The position numbers and the translations under genes are program-made. A stretch of 64,000 bases of DNA from Pempheris klunzingeri (lineage: Eukaryota > Chordata > Actinopteri > Acropomatiformes > Pempheridae). Below the pieces are notes generated by a model. That model was not told the DNA's origin and did no database searches. It was given only the letters and a program-made list of their open reading frames with translations. The number at the start of each line of letters is the position of its first letter. Positions within the stretch are counted from its first letter, which is position 1. The stretch spans positions 15,180,309 through 15,244,308 of the forward strand of contig NC_092025.1 of NCBI RefSeq assembly GCF_042242105.1, in the 5' to 3' direction. Positions 50,233 through 63,000 of the stretch are shown here, in pieces.

Positions 50233-50262
50233 GCCAGCTGACTGAGCCTGTAGTTTGGAAGA

Positions 50263-50268
50263 AATAAA
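50263..50268 (+). promoter_or_regulatory. Poly(A) signal of vtn
   Basis: AATAAA 30 bp after the vtn stop codon, implying a very short 3' UTR. It is followed by TG-rich sequence (CCTCTGGTTTATTTG). Confidence 0.6.
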
Positions 50269-50470
50269 AAGAAATTCCCTCTGGTTTATTTGCATCCCTC
50301 AGTAATTACAACATGGACTTATAATAGCTTCTAGTGTGGTTGTTATTAAAGCATGTTGTCCATGATAAATACCCTTAAGTGTTCCCTCTTTAAGTAGGTA
50401 AATAGGCTGAAATTCTGCATGATTTAATAAACTTCAGATTCCAGTTTTGTGAGTGCCTTAATATTCCTCA

Positions 50471-50476
<6 letters not shown>

Positions 50477-50527
<51 letters not shown>

Positions 50528-50543
50528 CACACACACACACACA
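50477..50543. repeat. Long (CA)n microsatellite
   Basis: 67 bp of CA repeat with one G interruption at 50521, about 240 bp past the vtn stop. From here to the tRNA gene (50544-51666) I see no gene. Confidence 0.95.
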
Positions 50544-51665
50544 ATGCATTCCCTGGCTAGCTATCACAACTACAAGCCTAACCTTAATGCTGTCTGTAAC
50601 CCCAAAAGGTCAAACCCCTCAAACAGCCAACAGGCTATGGTACTGACAAGCTTGCCCTTGTAAATTGTTCTCATTCTGAGGATCTAAAGCTCAAACTTGT
50701 TCTCATAAATTGTCATACAAGTAAATGTAAGTGATTCCTCCCTGATGCACAACCGTACATTCACACACTGGCCTCGTCTGCAGCTCCAAAAGAATAAAGG
50801 ATGAGTCGCCTCCATGCTGTGCTGACATGGCCTCAGCCTGTGCAGCAGAAGGGTGCTCTCCTGAGAGAGGTGCACCCTCTGCTGGACAAAACACTGTATG
50901 GGAGGACACCACTCACAAAAATAAAATAATACATGTTTGTTGATTTATGTCTGTCTTGATATGACATGTTTAACACTTTTTTATCTAGTTTTCTGTTGAC
51001 TGAGGCATTTATCCTGTTTAAATACAAGCCACAATATAATCATTTAGACACTATCTGCTTGTGGGCTCTGGTGGGACAATATGCTCTGTTTTTTTCCTTT
51101 TCAATATTCAGGAAATTTACACTTGTTAATGTAGATTTTCTTTTGTGTTATTGGTATCTTGTTTTACTTCGTTTTTTCCACAAACACACTGTTTTTGTGA
51201 GTGATTTTGATGGTTTAGAGTCTGTTTTTGATAATGTCAACACGGTAATGAGCACTAAAACATAAACAAGTGTTTTAATATGTTGCCTAGCACTGCCGGA
51301 AGCGACTTGTGATTGGCTGAGCCACGTTCGAAATCGAATGTGAGGAATTAAGACGCGCCCACCATGACAACAGTCACAACTCGTGAGTAATGTTGCGACC
51401 ACTTCCGCTTTCTTTACCTCGTAGAGACCAAACATAATATTTACTGTCAATGTAAAACCTGAGTGTGACACCGTGTCTAATTAATGGTTAAAGGATCTTT
51501 ATAAATAATATAATAATATAATAAAATGAAACATGGCCTCTCTTGTTTTATCTTCTCATCTTTTTTCTCATCAGTTTTCAGTTTGAATATTAACCCCTAA
51601 TGTTACCGCATTATAAAATGTTGTAATACTTCCACTTCTTCTGGTGAGACAAGTGATTGATTTCA

Positions 51666-51800
<135 letters not shown>

Positions 51801-51808
51801 TTAAATGT

Positions 51809-51814
51809 TTTATT
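51809..51814 (-). promoter_or_regulatory. Candidate poly(A) signal of sebox
   Basis: AATAAA on the minus strand, about 170 bp downstream of the sebox stop and just before the tRNA gene. The two transcription units do not overlap. Confidence 0.5.
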
Positions 51815-51983
51815 TGTAAATTTTGTGTAAATTTCATACAATATGTACATAACTATATGACTATACATGTCCATCAGGGCAATCTTACCATAAATCTCTA
51901 TTATAACCAAGCCTATTTACAATACCGCTCAGTGTTGTCTTAAATATGTAACTTTCCTCCACATAGCGATCTTATTTCACCAG

Positions 51984-54245
51984 TCAACCCAAAAGATAAT
52001 CAATCATGGCTGCAGAAATGTCCAAATCCGACAGATTGAAGTCGCCCAGGTCCTGAAAGCACAGATCAGACAGGTCGTCCATGGACTCGTCGGTGCAGGA
52101 CGAGGTCTGGTGGTCCTGCTGACCCTCTCTGACGCTCTCTCTGGGTCCAGGATGTCCGACTGCTGCACAGCGGCTACCCACGGGCTGTGATCCCTGTGTA
52201 ACTCTGAGGAAAGCCTCAAAGTCCTCTGTCAAAACCCACTCGCTGTGCGGAAACACATCAGGTATGTAGTCGGTAAAGTCAGGGGTTTGGTAGTAAGGGT
52301 TTTGGGGGGAGAAGGACGCAGCTTGGTCCGCGGGGACAGGGGATGTAGGTGCGGAGAGGGACATGGTCTGCCCCCCCAGGATGGTTGAGAGCCTGGAGGA
52401 CTGGGGTAGGCTCGGAGCAGGGTATCCTGGAGGGGACGGCAGGCTGGGAGTTGGCAGGAAAGAAGGAGGCAGTTGGGTGAGAGGCGGACTGTGAGTCGTG
52501 GTGGAGAACACCTGCGGATGAAGGTGGTCTGTGGAGGGTTTGGAGACCTCCCTGGCTGGCTTCTTGCTCTTGAAGTAGCGCGCACGTCGATTTTGAAACC
52601 AGACCTGTTGAAAAGAATAAATTGTTATTGTTATGAAACACTTGGACATTTATTGGGCAATCTCTGAAATTACGCACGGGGTGCCTGTGACTCACAAGCC
52701 GTACCTGGATTTTAGACTCGGGTAGGCCAGTTGTGGAGGCCAGAGACTCCTTCATTTTGATGTCCGGGTACTGTGTGACGGAGAAGGCCCTCTCCAGTTC
52801 GCTCAGCTGCGCCTTGCTGAAGGTCGTGCGCTTCCGGCGGCGCTGGATGTCGGAGCGCGTCCTGAACGGAGCATCACGATGCACTACAAGGAGAAGACAC
52901 AGTTAGTTAGTTATTAGCTTTTCTGACCTCTGAATTACAATTAAATGCATTTCGAGTAGAGAAATGAACGAAATTTGAAGCTGGTGAATATCTAGCGTCT
53001 TGCAATGATGCTGGACTATGCTTCAAACCAGGGGTGTCCAAACTATGCCCCGTGGGCCAACTGCGGCCCGCAGTAAATTCTATGTATTTGAATACGGCCC
53101 ACACATGGAACCTGCGCTGGAATGTGTTGTACTTCTTAGTCTCACCGCTAGGTGGAGTAACTGTCTTGAAGGAGGCAGCTTCTCTATAAAATGAGTAACC
53201 GAAGAAGAAATTTGCTACAGGTGACCCAAAATGGCAGAATTAAGGAAACATCCAATTTCAATTAATGAAAGTTTCAGACGTGGTGTGTGATGAGAGCACA
53301 GCAAATAACTAATGACGATCACTTTTGCATTACGGAGGAGCTGCTTGATGTTAGCAGTCTAAAGAGCACCACGATGGGTGAGGATGTTTTTGAAGCTGTG
53401 CCAGGTGCAGTTGGCATGATGGGACTTAAATGGGTGTGGAGCTACGACGGATGGGGCTCCAGCTGGGACAGGCGAGGGGCAAGAAAGTGGAGGTAAGGCT
53501 GTTGATTCGAGCACCAGGGCTCTAACAGACTATTTCAAGCTTCCCTCTCTGATGCTGATGCTGATGCTGATGCTGGGGTGGGGGGGCTCCACCATTCTCG
53601 TGCGCTGGCTAAGTCGTGGCTCTGTGCTGCAGCGGTTTTATTCCCTGAGATCAGAAATGGACCAGTTTTGAAGAGAGAAGGAGCTCTTCATGAGCTCAGT
53701 GACCCTCGCTGGTTGGCATTTTGAGTGGATCTCACTGATCACCTGAACAAGAGCCTACAAGGCAAAGACCAGCTTGTACCACAACTAATAAATGAAAGCC
53801 CACTAATGGAAAGGCTGTTTTTTTTTTTTTTCTTGAATCATATTCAGTTATCAAGCAGAATTTACCTACATTTGATTGATTTTGCCAACTTTAATCCACT
53901 AGAGGTGAGGCCATATACATCACCACTCACTTCTAGTGAGTGGCCCAGCCCTTTGTTTGTTTTTCTGTATGTGGCCCTCAGTGAAAAAAGTTTGGACACC
54001 CCTGCTTTAAACTTAAGCAACCAAAAATAAAAGTGGGAAAATGAGTTGTTATCTGTTGTACTGGTCCGTGAGTTTGTTTTAAAAACTCAGAATAAACAAA
54101 ATAGTCACTCACCTCTGCTGGGTCCCTGTGCGTAATCGTCGTCGTTGTTGTTCATATCCAGGTACGCAGCAGGCCAGTAATGTCCCGAGTAAAAGGCGTT
54201 CATCTCAGAAACACCACCAGCAGTAAAATCCAACCCAAATGCCAT
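51984..54245 (-). CDS. sebox: SEBOX paired-like homeobox transcription factor
   Basis: A nuclear DNA-binding factor. The zebrafish counterpart (mezzo) acts in mesendoderm formation downstream of Nodal, and the mammalian gene is expressed in oocyte and embryo. Exons on the minus strand are 54113-54245, 52705-52883 and 51984-52604, giving 933 nt (310 aa plus stop). The homeodomain spans residues 59-118. Helix 1 is in [19 protein letters not shown], and helix 3 contains [18 protein letters not shown] with Gln at position 50 (residue 108). The intron after homeodomain residue 46 is typical of paired-class genes. The C-terminal half is Ser/Pro-rich. The last residues are acidic and hydrophobic ([20 protein letters not shown]), like an activation domain. 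The N-terminus is [15 protein letters not shown]. Intron 1 holds a 976-bp hAT relic. The adjacency to vtn supports orthology. Confidence 0.93.
53029..54004 (+). mobile_element. Deleted hAT-family transposon in sebox intron 1
   Basis: The termini are perfect 16-bp inverted repeats, CAGGGGTGTCCAAACT and its complement. They are flanked by an 8-bp target duplication with one mismatch: CTTCAAAC (53021-53028) and CTTTAAAC (54005-54012). Interior fragments still read like a hAT transposase of the GTF2IRD2/ZBED type: [20 protein letters not shown] and, further on, [14 protein letters not shown] and [20 protein letters not shown]. Stops and a large internal deletion make it inactive. Its remnant coding strand is opposite to sebox. 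Confidence 0.9.
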
Positions 54246-54342
54246 TCCTCTCTACTGAGTCCAAGCACAAAGCAGCAGAGAGCAGCCGATGTTTCCTGTA
54301 GTCTTGACCTCGACACTGATGAACTCGCAGGACACCAGAGGT

Positions 54343-54349
54343 CTTTATA
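54343..54349 (-). promoter_or_regulatory. TATA box of sebox
   Basis: TATAAAG on the minus strand, about 100 bp upstream of the sebox ATG. It places a transcription start near 54315 and gives a 5' UTR of about 70 nt. Confidence 0.6.
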
Positions 54350-54906
54350 CTTTGCTTGACAGACACTAAACGACCCCCCTGCACCCCGCCCTCCTGCACA
54401 TCTCAGTGGATATTGTCAAGTCTTACAAACGCGTGCCTTTGATGTGTTACACGCATATTAATGGCTGCCCGGCTAATAGGTGTCTGTTTGATCCCAGATG
54501 ACCCGTTAATGTGCCCATTTAGCCTTGTCCTGTCCTGCAGGAGCGTCAGGTCACACAACACTGAGACATTCTGCTAAATCTCTGCACTGAAGATGAGTTG
54601 AAGCCTTAAACACTTCTAAAACCACACGAACTAGTTTATTTGTGGAAGAATGCTACATGACAGCTTGCCTGCTCAATTTAAAAGTCTATATTAAAGCCTA
54701 TTGTACTTCCAAAGCAAATTATCAATCTATAGAGCTCTTCGTGTGATTCAAAAAGCTAAAAATACATTTGGACTCGGTTATACAAGGATATTAAAATATC
54801 AGGCAGGTAAAGCAACTTTCACACAACAATCACACTTCTCCAACACTTCAGTCTGTGGCACATCCTCTCCTCCACGGCCCGCTGCCTCCTGGTGAGCATC
54901 AGAAAA

Positions 54907-54908
<2 letters not shown>

Positions 54909-54937
<29 letters not shown>
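54909..54937. repeat. (GT)14 microsatellite
   Basis: Uninterrupted GT array about 560 bp upstream of the sebox TATA box. Confidence 0.9.
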
Positions 54938-55843
54938 GATAGTGAACGTGTATTGAAGAAGCTGAGGGAGTGTGAGGCTTCAGTCAGCTATAATGTGTCG
55001 AGGTGACAAATCGGGCTACTTTTTCTCCTTCCTGGTCGGTTGCGTTTCCACCGATCGAGACATCAAAACAGCGGATTACGCACAGTCCAGTGCACAGCCG
55101 GTTCCCAGGCTGGTGCCAGACTCGCAGTGTATGGGCCATTACAGACTGAATTTAAATTCCCAAACGTAAGGCAGGCTAAAAACCTAAAAAGAAATAAGGT
55201 AAGCTTAAAATGCATTAAACTGCGTGTCTTTTCCTTTTTAATTATGATCTTTAATAATTCTAATGAAACGCCACACACTTTGCCACTGAAGGTCCTCTCT
55301 TGTCAGGTAATCCTGTCGTCATATTGAGCGCACGTGATGTAGGACATGATTTTGGAGCCCTGACAGCCCAGGAGCCTGCTGAAGATGAGACATTAACCCC
55401 GATGATTGGCTCAGATTAGCGCTGAAGTATTCCACAATTGACTCCTACTCCGTGAACAAAGGACCATTAAGATCATAACCCAAACTGATGCACACTGATC
55501 ACATGACTTACATTAATGCAACAATGGATCGATACTCTTAACAGGTGGGCTGTCGAAACAGGGTCACGTGCTACCAGAGCACTTGTGACCTCAGTTTATG
55601 AGCAGTTATTCTTTCCAAAATAAACATAATGTGAGTAAACGATTCACAAAGTATGTGTTAATCTTCTTCAGACTCAAATCTGATAGCAGTCACTGCAGCA
55701 TCTCATTTCTTTAAAGCCTGTGATATTTAATTTGTGTCATATATTAAATTTAGTTTGCCTGGTTTATTCTAAAGGCATGTATTAAATGTATTAGACTATA
55801 GTATGTGATGCACTGGAGACTTGGAGAGATGGATGAAAAGAAA

Positions 55844-55860
55844 CCACTAGGTGGCAGCAG
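55844..55860 (+). promoter_or_regulatory. Strong CTCF-like motif
   Basis: CCACTAGGTGGCAGCAG. Against the 19-bp vertebrate CTCF consensus (YGRCCASYAGRKGGCRSYR) the window AAACCACTAGGTGGCAGCA matches 17 positions, including the whole core. It lies between the sebox and aldh3a2 transcription units. Confidence 0.6.
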
Positions 55861-55864
55861 TAGA

Positions 55865-55940
55865 TCTGTCTGTCTATCTATCTGTCTGTCTATCTGTCTG
55901 TCTGTCTGTCTGTCTATCTGTCTGTCTGTCTGTCTGTCTG
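55865..55940. repeat. (TCTG)n/(TCTA)n tetranucleotide array
   Basis: 76 bp of TCTG and TCTA units, starting 5 bp after the CTCF-like motif. Confidence 0.95.
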
Positions 55941-57485
55941 ATAAATACTCAGATGAGTAACTGAGGATGAACTGTAATGTGAAAACAGGTCATTATATTT
56001 AACACTTGAAATGTTTAACATTAAATGTTTAGAATGTGAATTTTGTATTTCTCTGATGGTGGACTGAATGTAATATGAATATTATTTGAACATGATCAGC
56101 CCACACAAGCCAGACGGCCACAGCATGGTAAAGCTGGCTATACAGACCGGTGACAAAATGGAGGAAAAACCCAAATAAATTGATGGAGAAATACAGGGAA
56201 TGTAGACACTCTTGGCCCACTGTCATATAAGTGAATCTGGTGCTTTGGCCTCTACAATGACCAGATCTCAGCTAAATCTAACACCTCTGGGATATTTTGG
56301 AGCAACATGTCAGATTGTTCTTTCCTCATTTCCATCACCAAACACTACATGTGGGAATATCTTTTGGATGTTACTGTCCATTCCTCCATCATACAGTTTG
56401 TCACCCATCTATGTGTGTGAGAGAGAAAAAAAAAATCATGGTGGCTCACTTTAACTCTGTTTGAGTTAACATGCATTTCTTTGCCAAACTAGACCCATTA
56501 TTTAGTTTTTAAGAGACTTTTTGGTTGATTTTTAATTGAATTATTCACAATTTTTACAAAAAAATATATATATTTCTCCTTTGCACATTTTTTGTCAATT
56601 TTATTTTGAGTGTCTGTCCTGCTCTGTGGGCCCAACCTGTATGCCTGACCTCTCCATAAAAAAAACTCACAATACACAAATAGTCCTTCTTTCTGTGCCT
56701 GAATGCTTGAGTTTATACCTCACAAACTCAGGTGTGCACACAGAGAAACGCTGGTCTTCTGTGTCCACACTCCTCTCTAAGAAATCAGGCTCGACACTCA
56801 GGTGTGAATGACGCTGTGCCCTCCTCTCCCTCACCTACATCCTCGCTCCTTCCTTCACAATACACAAACACCACCCCTCAGCCCGCTGTTTGATGTGGAA
56901 ACTCCATCCACATTTCCTGTCAACCTGACAGATTTTTGGGTCTAATCCATGTGCTGCGTGGCTGAGGTGAGGGGGTGACTCCTCGCCCGCGTCCAGTGCT
57001 GTAAAAGCCTTTCTGGAGCTGAGAAATAGAAGCTGAGTGTGATTCCAGCTCGGCTGTGGATAAAAGAACGCCACACTCAGCAGGAGACATGATTTAGTGC
57101 AGCTATAGTTACAAAATAAACAGATATTACGGCTCAGAAGGAATGTTGAGGACAAGAAACTGAAATATTCTTGCAGCAGCGTTTACAGCGCTGCGATCTA
57201 GCAAGTTGGTGTGACTTAAGCTCGACTTTGGATGAAAGCACAGAAAGCAGAAAGTCCATGAGGAGAAGGATTTTAGTTTGTGGTTTTAGGCCTTTAGGCT
57301 GCATCACTGGTTGTTAAGTCAAATAAATTCATTACAAAAAACAGTTTTTAAATGAAAAGTTTTGCAGCTGAAATGCCTGAGAATCTATTTGGATACCGAT
57401 AACTGTGTAAAAAAGTCATCAATATCTGATTTCTGTACGTTAAAGTTTAATGCCGTCACATTCAAAACCATGAGGCTGAAGCATT

Positions 57486-57620
57486 AAGATAAGATAAGAT
57501 AAGATAAGATATTCCTTTATTTATCCCACAATGGGGAAATTTCAAGTCAGCAGCAGTTCTGATTCACACATACAAAGAAAGGGAATAAAAAATATAAAAT
57601 ATATATGTTTACATGTACAG
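57486..57620. repeat. (GATAA)5 and dispersed repeat end
   Basis: AAGATAAGATAAGATAAGAT is followed by ATTCCTTTATTTATCCCACA and ATGGGGAAATTTCAAGTCAG. Pentanucleotide tails joined to this block are common in fish and look like the 3' end of a LINE. The LINE assignment is inference. Confidence 0.55.
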
Positions 57621-58477
57621 TATATACAAAAAATAATGTATGGTGAAAGAATGAGAGAATGAGGTGATAGAAAGGCTATTGCACATGGGGGAAAATATAA
57701 ATATATAAATATATATGAAATATTGTACTTGTTCCTTTTTCTTGGTCTTTGGTCTACTGGGAGCAGATTTGGTTGTAAAGTCTGATACACTGATTACAGT
57801 GTTAATAAAATTTGCTTCTCTGGGACTTGGACTGGGATGATGGATATTGGGATACAAATGAAACAATGAATTAACTACTTTGATTACTGCCAAGGTCTTT
57901 TTCCCATTTTCATTTTGTTCCGTAAAATGCTAAACATTTCATTGTCCCAGCTTCACAAATGTGCAGATTTTGATCGTTTTACTTATCTTAATTTAGTTTT
58001 TAACAATTTTGAATTTTATACAACTGCTGGGACAAAACACACATTGTGAAGGTATCTAGAAGTATCTGTGGTGACATTTCTCACAATATCCAGTTAGATA
58101 TTTAGAAATGAAGAAAATTATCATCAGATTAATTCAGAATGACAATAATTATTAGCTGCAGAAAACTACAAAATAGTTAAATATTTGCTCCAACAAAGAA
58201 TAAAATCATCCTTTAACATAAATGCATGAATAATAATAACTTAATGATATGATCAAAGATGGTTTAGTTTTTTTTACTAATAGCTGTTAATAATATAACC
58301 ATTTTACTGACACTTTTACTTCAGTAACATTTTTAATGAACAGAGTATCTTTACTGTATGGTACTGGTACTTTTATCCATGTTAAGGATCTCAGGACTTC
58401 TACAGCTTAACGTCATGTGGTCATTTAAAAAGTAGCTAATTCAGTGTGAACCAAAGTGATGGACCAGCTAACACATG

Positions 58478-58691
58478 CTAGCTAGCCTGGTGCTAACATG
58501 GCTAACAGCTAACAGCTAGCGGTAGCCGTTGATGCTCCAGAGGCAGGCGGTCCTGCCCCCCGGCGAGGGTGTGACCTAACGGGGAGGTAGGTCAGTGTTT
58601 CCCTGCCGCTGTTGTCATTCAGCTCCTCGTCTGCAAGCTGTTTCGGCATCAAGACGGAAGAAACTAACCGCGTCTGATTAAAAAAAACTCA
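58478..58691 (+). promoter_or_regulatory. CpG-rich promoter and probable non-coding exon 1 of aldh3a2
   Basis: Imperfect GCTAACA/GCTAGC repeats (58478-58520) lead into GC-rich DNA (CCCCCCGGCGAGGGTGTGACC) and a donor-like ACTCAG|GTAGGA at 58691/58692. The next acceptor, at 60000-60001, sits one base before the start codon. Exon 1 is therefore probably untranslated. No TATA box is seen, in keeping with a housekeeping-type promoter. The intervening 1.3 kb (58692-60001) is AT-rich intron. Confidence 0.45.
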
Positions 58692-60002
58692 GGTAGGACT
58701 AAAACTCAAACAGGTAGCGGAGTTCGGCTTAAGACTCGTTAATTAGCCGGTGACCATCGAGTCTGCGGAGAGGTGGAGAAACGATCACATTTAAACACTA
58801 TTCTTTACAGGAACCCCCTCTGAAATGTGTAGGAATAACAAACCACCAGGGTGACAGATTATAGGAACACACTGAATGACATCTGCCGAGTAGTTAAAGT
58901 TAGATTACACCGTTTTAAAAGTCGTGGCCGTGAAGCCGGATGTCATCGGGTTGTTGTATAAACACACATAACGCTGCTGTGACTGAGCGCTCTGTTGTTA
59001 CTGCACCATCCACCGTGAGCCAGCAGCTGTGTTTCTCCTGTTTCAGCTTATTGTCCTTCCTCCATGAAGAAAGCAGCACAGAAACAAACAGGCTGCCGTC
59101 TGACTTTTAAACTGCATCACAGTAGATCAATGATAAGGTGACCTGGTGTGTTTCAGACACTGTGTCTGCTTTTATTAAACTGTAATTTACTTTTGCTGGA
59201 GTGGGAGAAGAATTCAGATATTCTAAAATGACTTAAGTTAAAAGTGAATTACTACTGTGTTTGACTAACAGTGTTAAATGATCATTAGTGTTTTGCATTG
59301 TTACATTATTATGTAACTGATTTATTATCTGATAAGAGCTGAAACATTAGTAGATTGGTCCATCAGCAGAGAATCACATTTCCATTTGTGGTTTCAGCTT
59401 CTCTAATGTGTGTTTTCTGGTATGTTTGTGAAGTGAATATCTTCAGGTTGGTCGGACTTTAAAAAAAGATATATATATATATGTATATCTGATGTCCCAT
59501 CTGATGTTTTCTGATATGTTATAGATCATATGGTTAATCAAGAAAATAACTGGCAGATTCATTGATAACGCAAATAGCAAGCATCATTTAGATTTTTGCA
59601 TCTGGTCAAGTTGGAGCTGATTTTACTTTACATTCTGTTGGGTATCTGATTAATATTTCATAACTCATTATGACGTACTAAGTGCCATTAATGGAAACAG
59701 TGAAATGCTTTAATGCTTAAATGCTTTGCATCAAAAGGTATTGTGTAACCTCTGTGTATTGTAATCATAACCTGTATGCATAGAAATAACATGTAACAAT
59801 AATATATCACTCTTCATCATAATAAACGAAAACTGTCAAACGATAGAGGGGAGAACAAAGATGAGAGCAAAATGTCTTGGCTGATCAAAGCCAAACATGG
59901 GGTGTGTCTTTGGTCACTGACAATAGTTGTTCCTGATACTCTTGTGGATACAGTCAGTGGATACAGGCTAACTAAAACTATCAGCCTCTCTATTTTCCCA
60001 GG

Positions 60003-63000
60003 ATGTCCCGGGAGCAGCAGATGGTGGCTCGTGCCAGAAAAGCTTTTGAAACGGGTCGGTCCAAACCCTTAGAGCACCGGATCCGCCAGCTGAAGAACCT
60101 GCAGCGCTTATTCACTGAAAGGCAGAAGGAGATTTCAGATGCCATCAAGAAAGACCTCAATAAGGTGACTTGTGAGCGGCTCTTCCTCACTTTCCTAAAT
60201 AATAAATATACCTGAGCTCCAATATGCTATGAGAGTAAGGGTCTGTTAAAACTGGGAATGAAAGCAATCAGGGTCAGCTCTGAGTCTGCAGGTCCAAACT
60301 TTTAGATTTCTTAGTTTGCACTGGCTTTTGTCTTTTAGTCTTTCCTATGCTGCATTCTTGTGTCTATTACAGGTTTTTGTGGTTTAATCTCCACAACACA
60401 AGGATCAGATTTTGTCAGGGATAGAACAAGTCCTGCAGGTATGTGTTTACACAGTTCACCAGGCTTTATCCAGGCAGACAGACATTCAATGTCTAATATT
60501 AAGATAGATTAAGAAATAAGGAGACCAGTGAACGAGGAAACTGAATCATATGAACAAACATTCGATAAAATGTTTCCAAAAAGTTGACCAAGTGAGACAT
60601 ATCAAAGCCACGCAGAAAGTAAATCACTTTCTACAAACAACTGTGAAACAATTTAACGATGCAGATATTAATCAAGTAAAAGTTGGATAATAAAGCATAT
60701 TAAGATCTCCACAAAGGAAGGGGTCCGCTATGAGTAAGTCCGATGTCATTGTCTGTCTTCCCCAGAGCGAGGTGGGCACCCAGCTGTATGAGACTCTGGG
60801 TCTGGAGGGTGAGATCAGCCTAGCCATCAGGAAGCTGAAGGAGTGGGCGGCTCCTCGGCCCGTGGAGAAGAACCTGCTGACCATCTCGGACACCGTCTAC
60901 ATCCAGCCGGAGCCGCTGGGGGTGGTGCTGATCATCGGGGCCTGGAACTACCCCTGGGCTGTCACCATCCAGCCGCTCATTGGAGCCATCGCCGCCGGTA
61001 CTGTAGCAGGCTGTGTGTGTGTGTGTGATGCAACACTATCGGTGTTCATGTTTCTATCTGTCGTCAGTTATCCCTGTGATGGACTTTGAGAAGGAGCTGA
61101 CCACGTATGATATCTCACATGCAACAGGTTGAATTTTTGAGGCACTGACGCAGGATTTGTGTCCACTAAAGCACAAATATAGCATAAAGGAGTCACAACG
61201 TTTTATACGGTCTGTGGTCATAATGTAGAATGAACAGAAAATGCAGAGGAATTTGTTGTGAGCAATATTTCGTACCTGATAGCTGAGCATTTTGAGGCCT
61301 CTCGAAGCTCATTTAAGTTCCTGTTAATCAGTGATCAAACACATAGAAACCACCACAACTTTGTCTCATTGTTGGGGGCAGTTCATACGCATAGTTCTGA
61401 ATTGTTGTTCTTTCATTTTTCAGTCCCGTCCAGTCTCCTTGTCTTATGATCATAACCACTTCCTTTTTTCCTTTTTTTTATGCAAGCGTTACTCAACATT
61501 CTTTACTCAGCTTGAGATTACTGGGTCAAAGGCCTCCCTGTGAACTCTAAACTGCAGTCGGGAGAGAGTTATAAGATTAGCAGTACACTCAGAATCAATG
61601 ACTGCAGGGCTCGGCCATGTGACACAAGGGAAAGGTTAAACTTCTGAGTGAATCACTCATGAATAATTCATTTCTGCCTCAAAAGCTAGCCTTAAATGGC
61701 CACCATGCACTTGTAAAGAGGGTGTAAATCAAATGTTTTGGCTCAGCTGTGATCACTTTGTGAACCTCAGTGTGGAGTGTTTGCTTGTGACTGTTTAGCA
61801 TGACACTGCAGTATTTTAGCAGTCTTTAGTCTGATTCAGTATTTGCTCAAATCTTTTTTTCATTACTTGTTCCCCAGTCATTGTTTTACATATTAGTACC
61901 AGGAGGCAGCTCGTTTGTGTTTCATTTGTATAAAGGCTGTTTAGACTCAAACACTGATTGCATGTTAAAAATGGACTGTCCTGTCAGGCAGTGCAGTATT
62001 TGCACTGCATGGACTTTAACCATTGCTCCAGCATTATCAGATCTTATCCTGGCCATCATATCAGCCCAGTAGGCCACAAGTCTTTTGGATTTAACACATT
62101 TAAAGATATGAAACATGGGCGGTTGCTGTAACAAAAACACATGACTACAGTTTCAGGTCCAGAAAATGAGCGTGATGTGTTATCATATACCATATAACAC
62201 TCTTCTGAGCTGTAACATGTATTCATTGCAAGTTCAGTTTACTTAAGCGGTATTGTGAAAAGGTAAGGCGAGGCAGCTTTATTTCTAGAGAACATTTCAT
62301 TACAGAGAAACTCCATGTGCTTCACATTTAAAAAGAGACGTAGAAAACACCAAGCAAAGAGGTTGCAGGATTAAAATGCTGTTTATCTAGAGAGAGGAGT
62401 GCATTTGGCAGAGGTGGCTAAGAGTAACATGGGAGAAAACAGCAGCAGATAACCTCTGACAAAGATCACCAGTCATAGCATTTGAGTGATAACCAACAGG
62501 ACAAAGAGGCACTGTGGGAGCACAGGTTACTTTTTTTCTTCACAAGAAAGCAATACCTCACCAGGCAATCTAAAATAGCAATGTATGTGTAATTAACAGT
62601 TAATACATATACACCCCAATAAAAAAAGAACCCCCATATATCAACAGTGAACAACTAACTGGTGAACATATTGGACCAGCTACAGAGGCAGATATTATCC
62701 CCCAGGAGTCGGAGCTGAAAGAGAATAAATATTAGCATAGTATAAATATAAGTAAATATTGGACTTAAATTCATCACGTGACCATGAAACAAAACTCCAA
62801 ATGAATGATAGTGTTGCTCCTTAACTACTGTTACAGTGTTTGCAAACATGTTCACTATACTAATTGATATGACTGATGATATGTAAAAGTTGTGTTTCCA
62901 ACTATTTTACAGTGCACATAATAATATTTTGTATCAATGATTCCAACTTGTAATACCTGCTGCTTTTGTCTTTTACCTGTCCAGGTAATGCAGCCGTGAT

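Larger units (their letters stand above)
54350..58470. other. sebox-aldh3a2 intergenic region
   Basis: About 4 kb between divergent genes. It contains a GT array (54909-54937), a CTCF-like site (55844-55860), a TCTG/TCTA array (55865-55940) and a GATAA-tailed repeat (57486-57620). The small ORFs here have no recognisable homology. Confidence 0.6.

Noticed and set aside
53145-53163. Second CTCF-like motif (CCGCTAGGTGGAGTAA)
   Set aside because: Several core mismatches, and it lies within the hAT relic. Much weaker than the site at 55844.
53287-53496. Short ORF within sebox intron 1
   Set aside because: A decayed piece of hAT transposase inside defined inverted repeats, not an exon of sebox.
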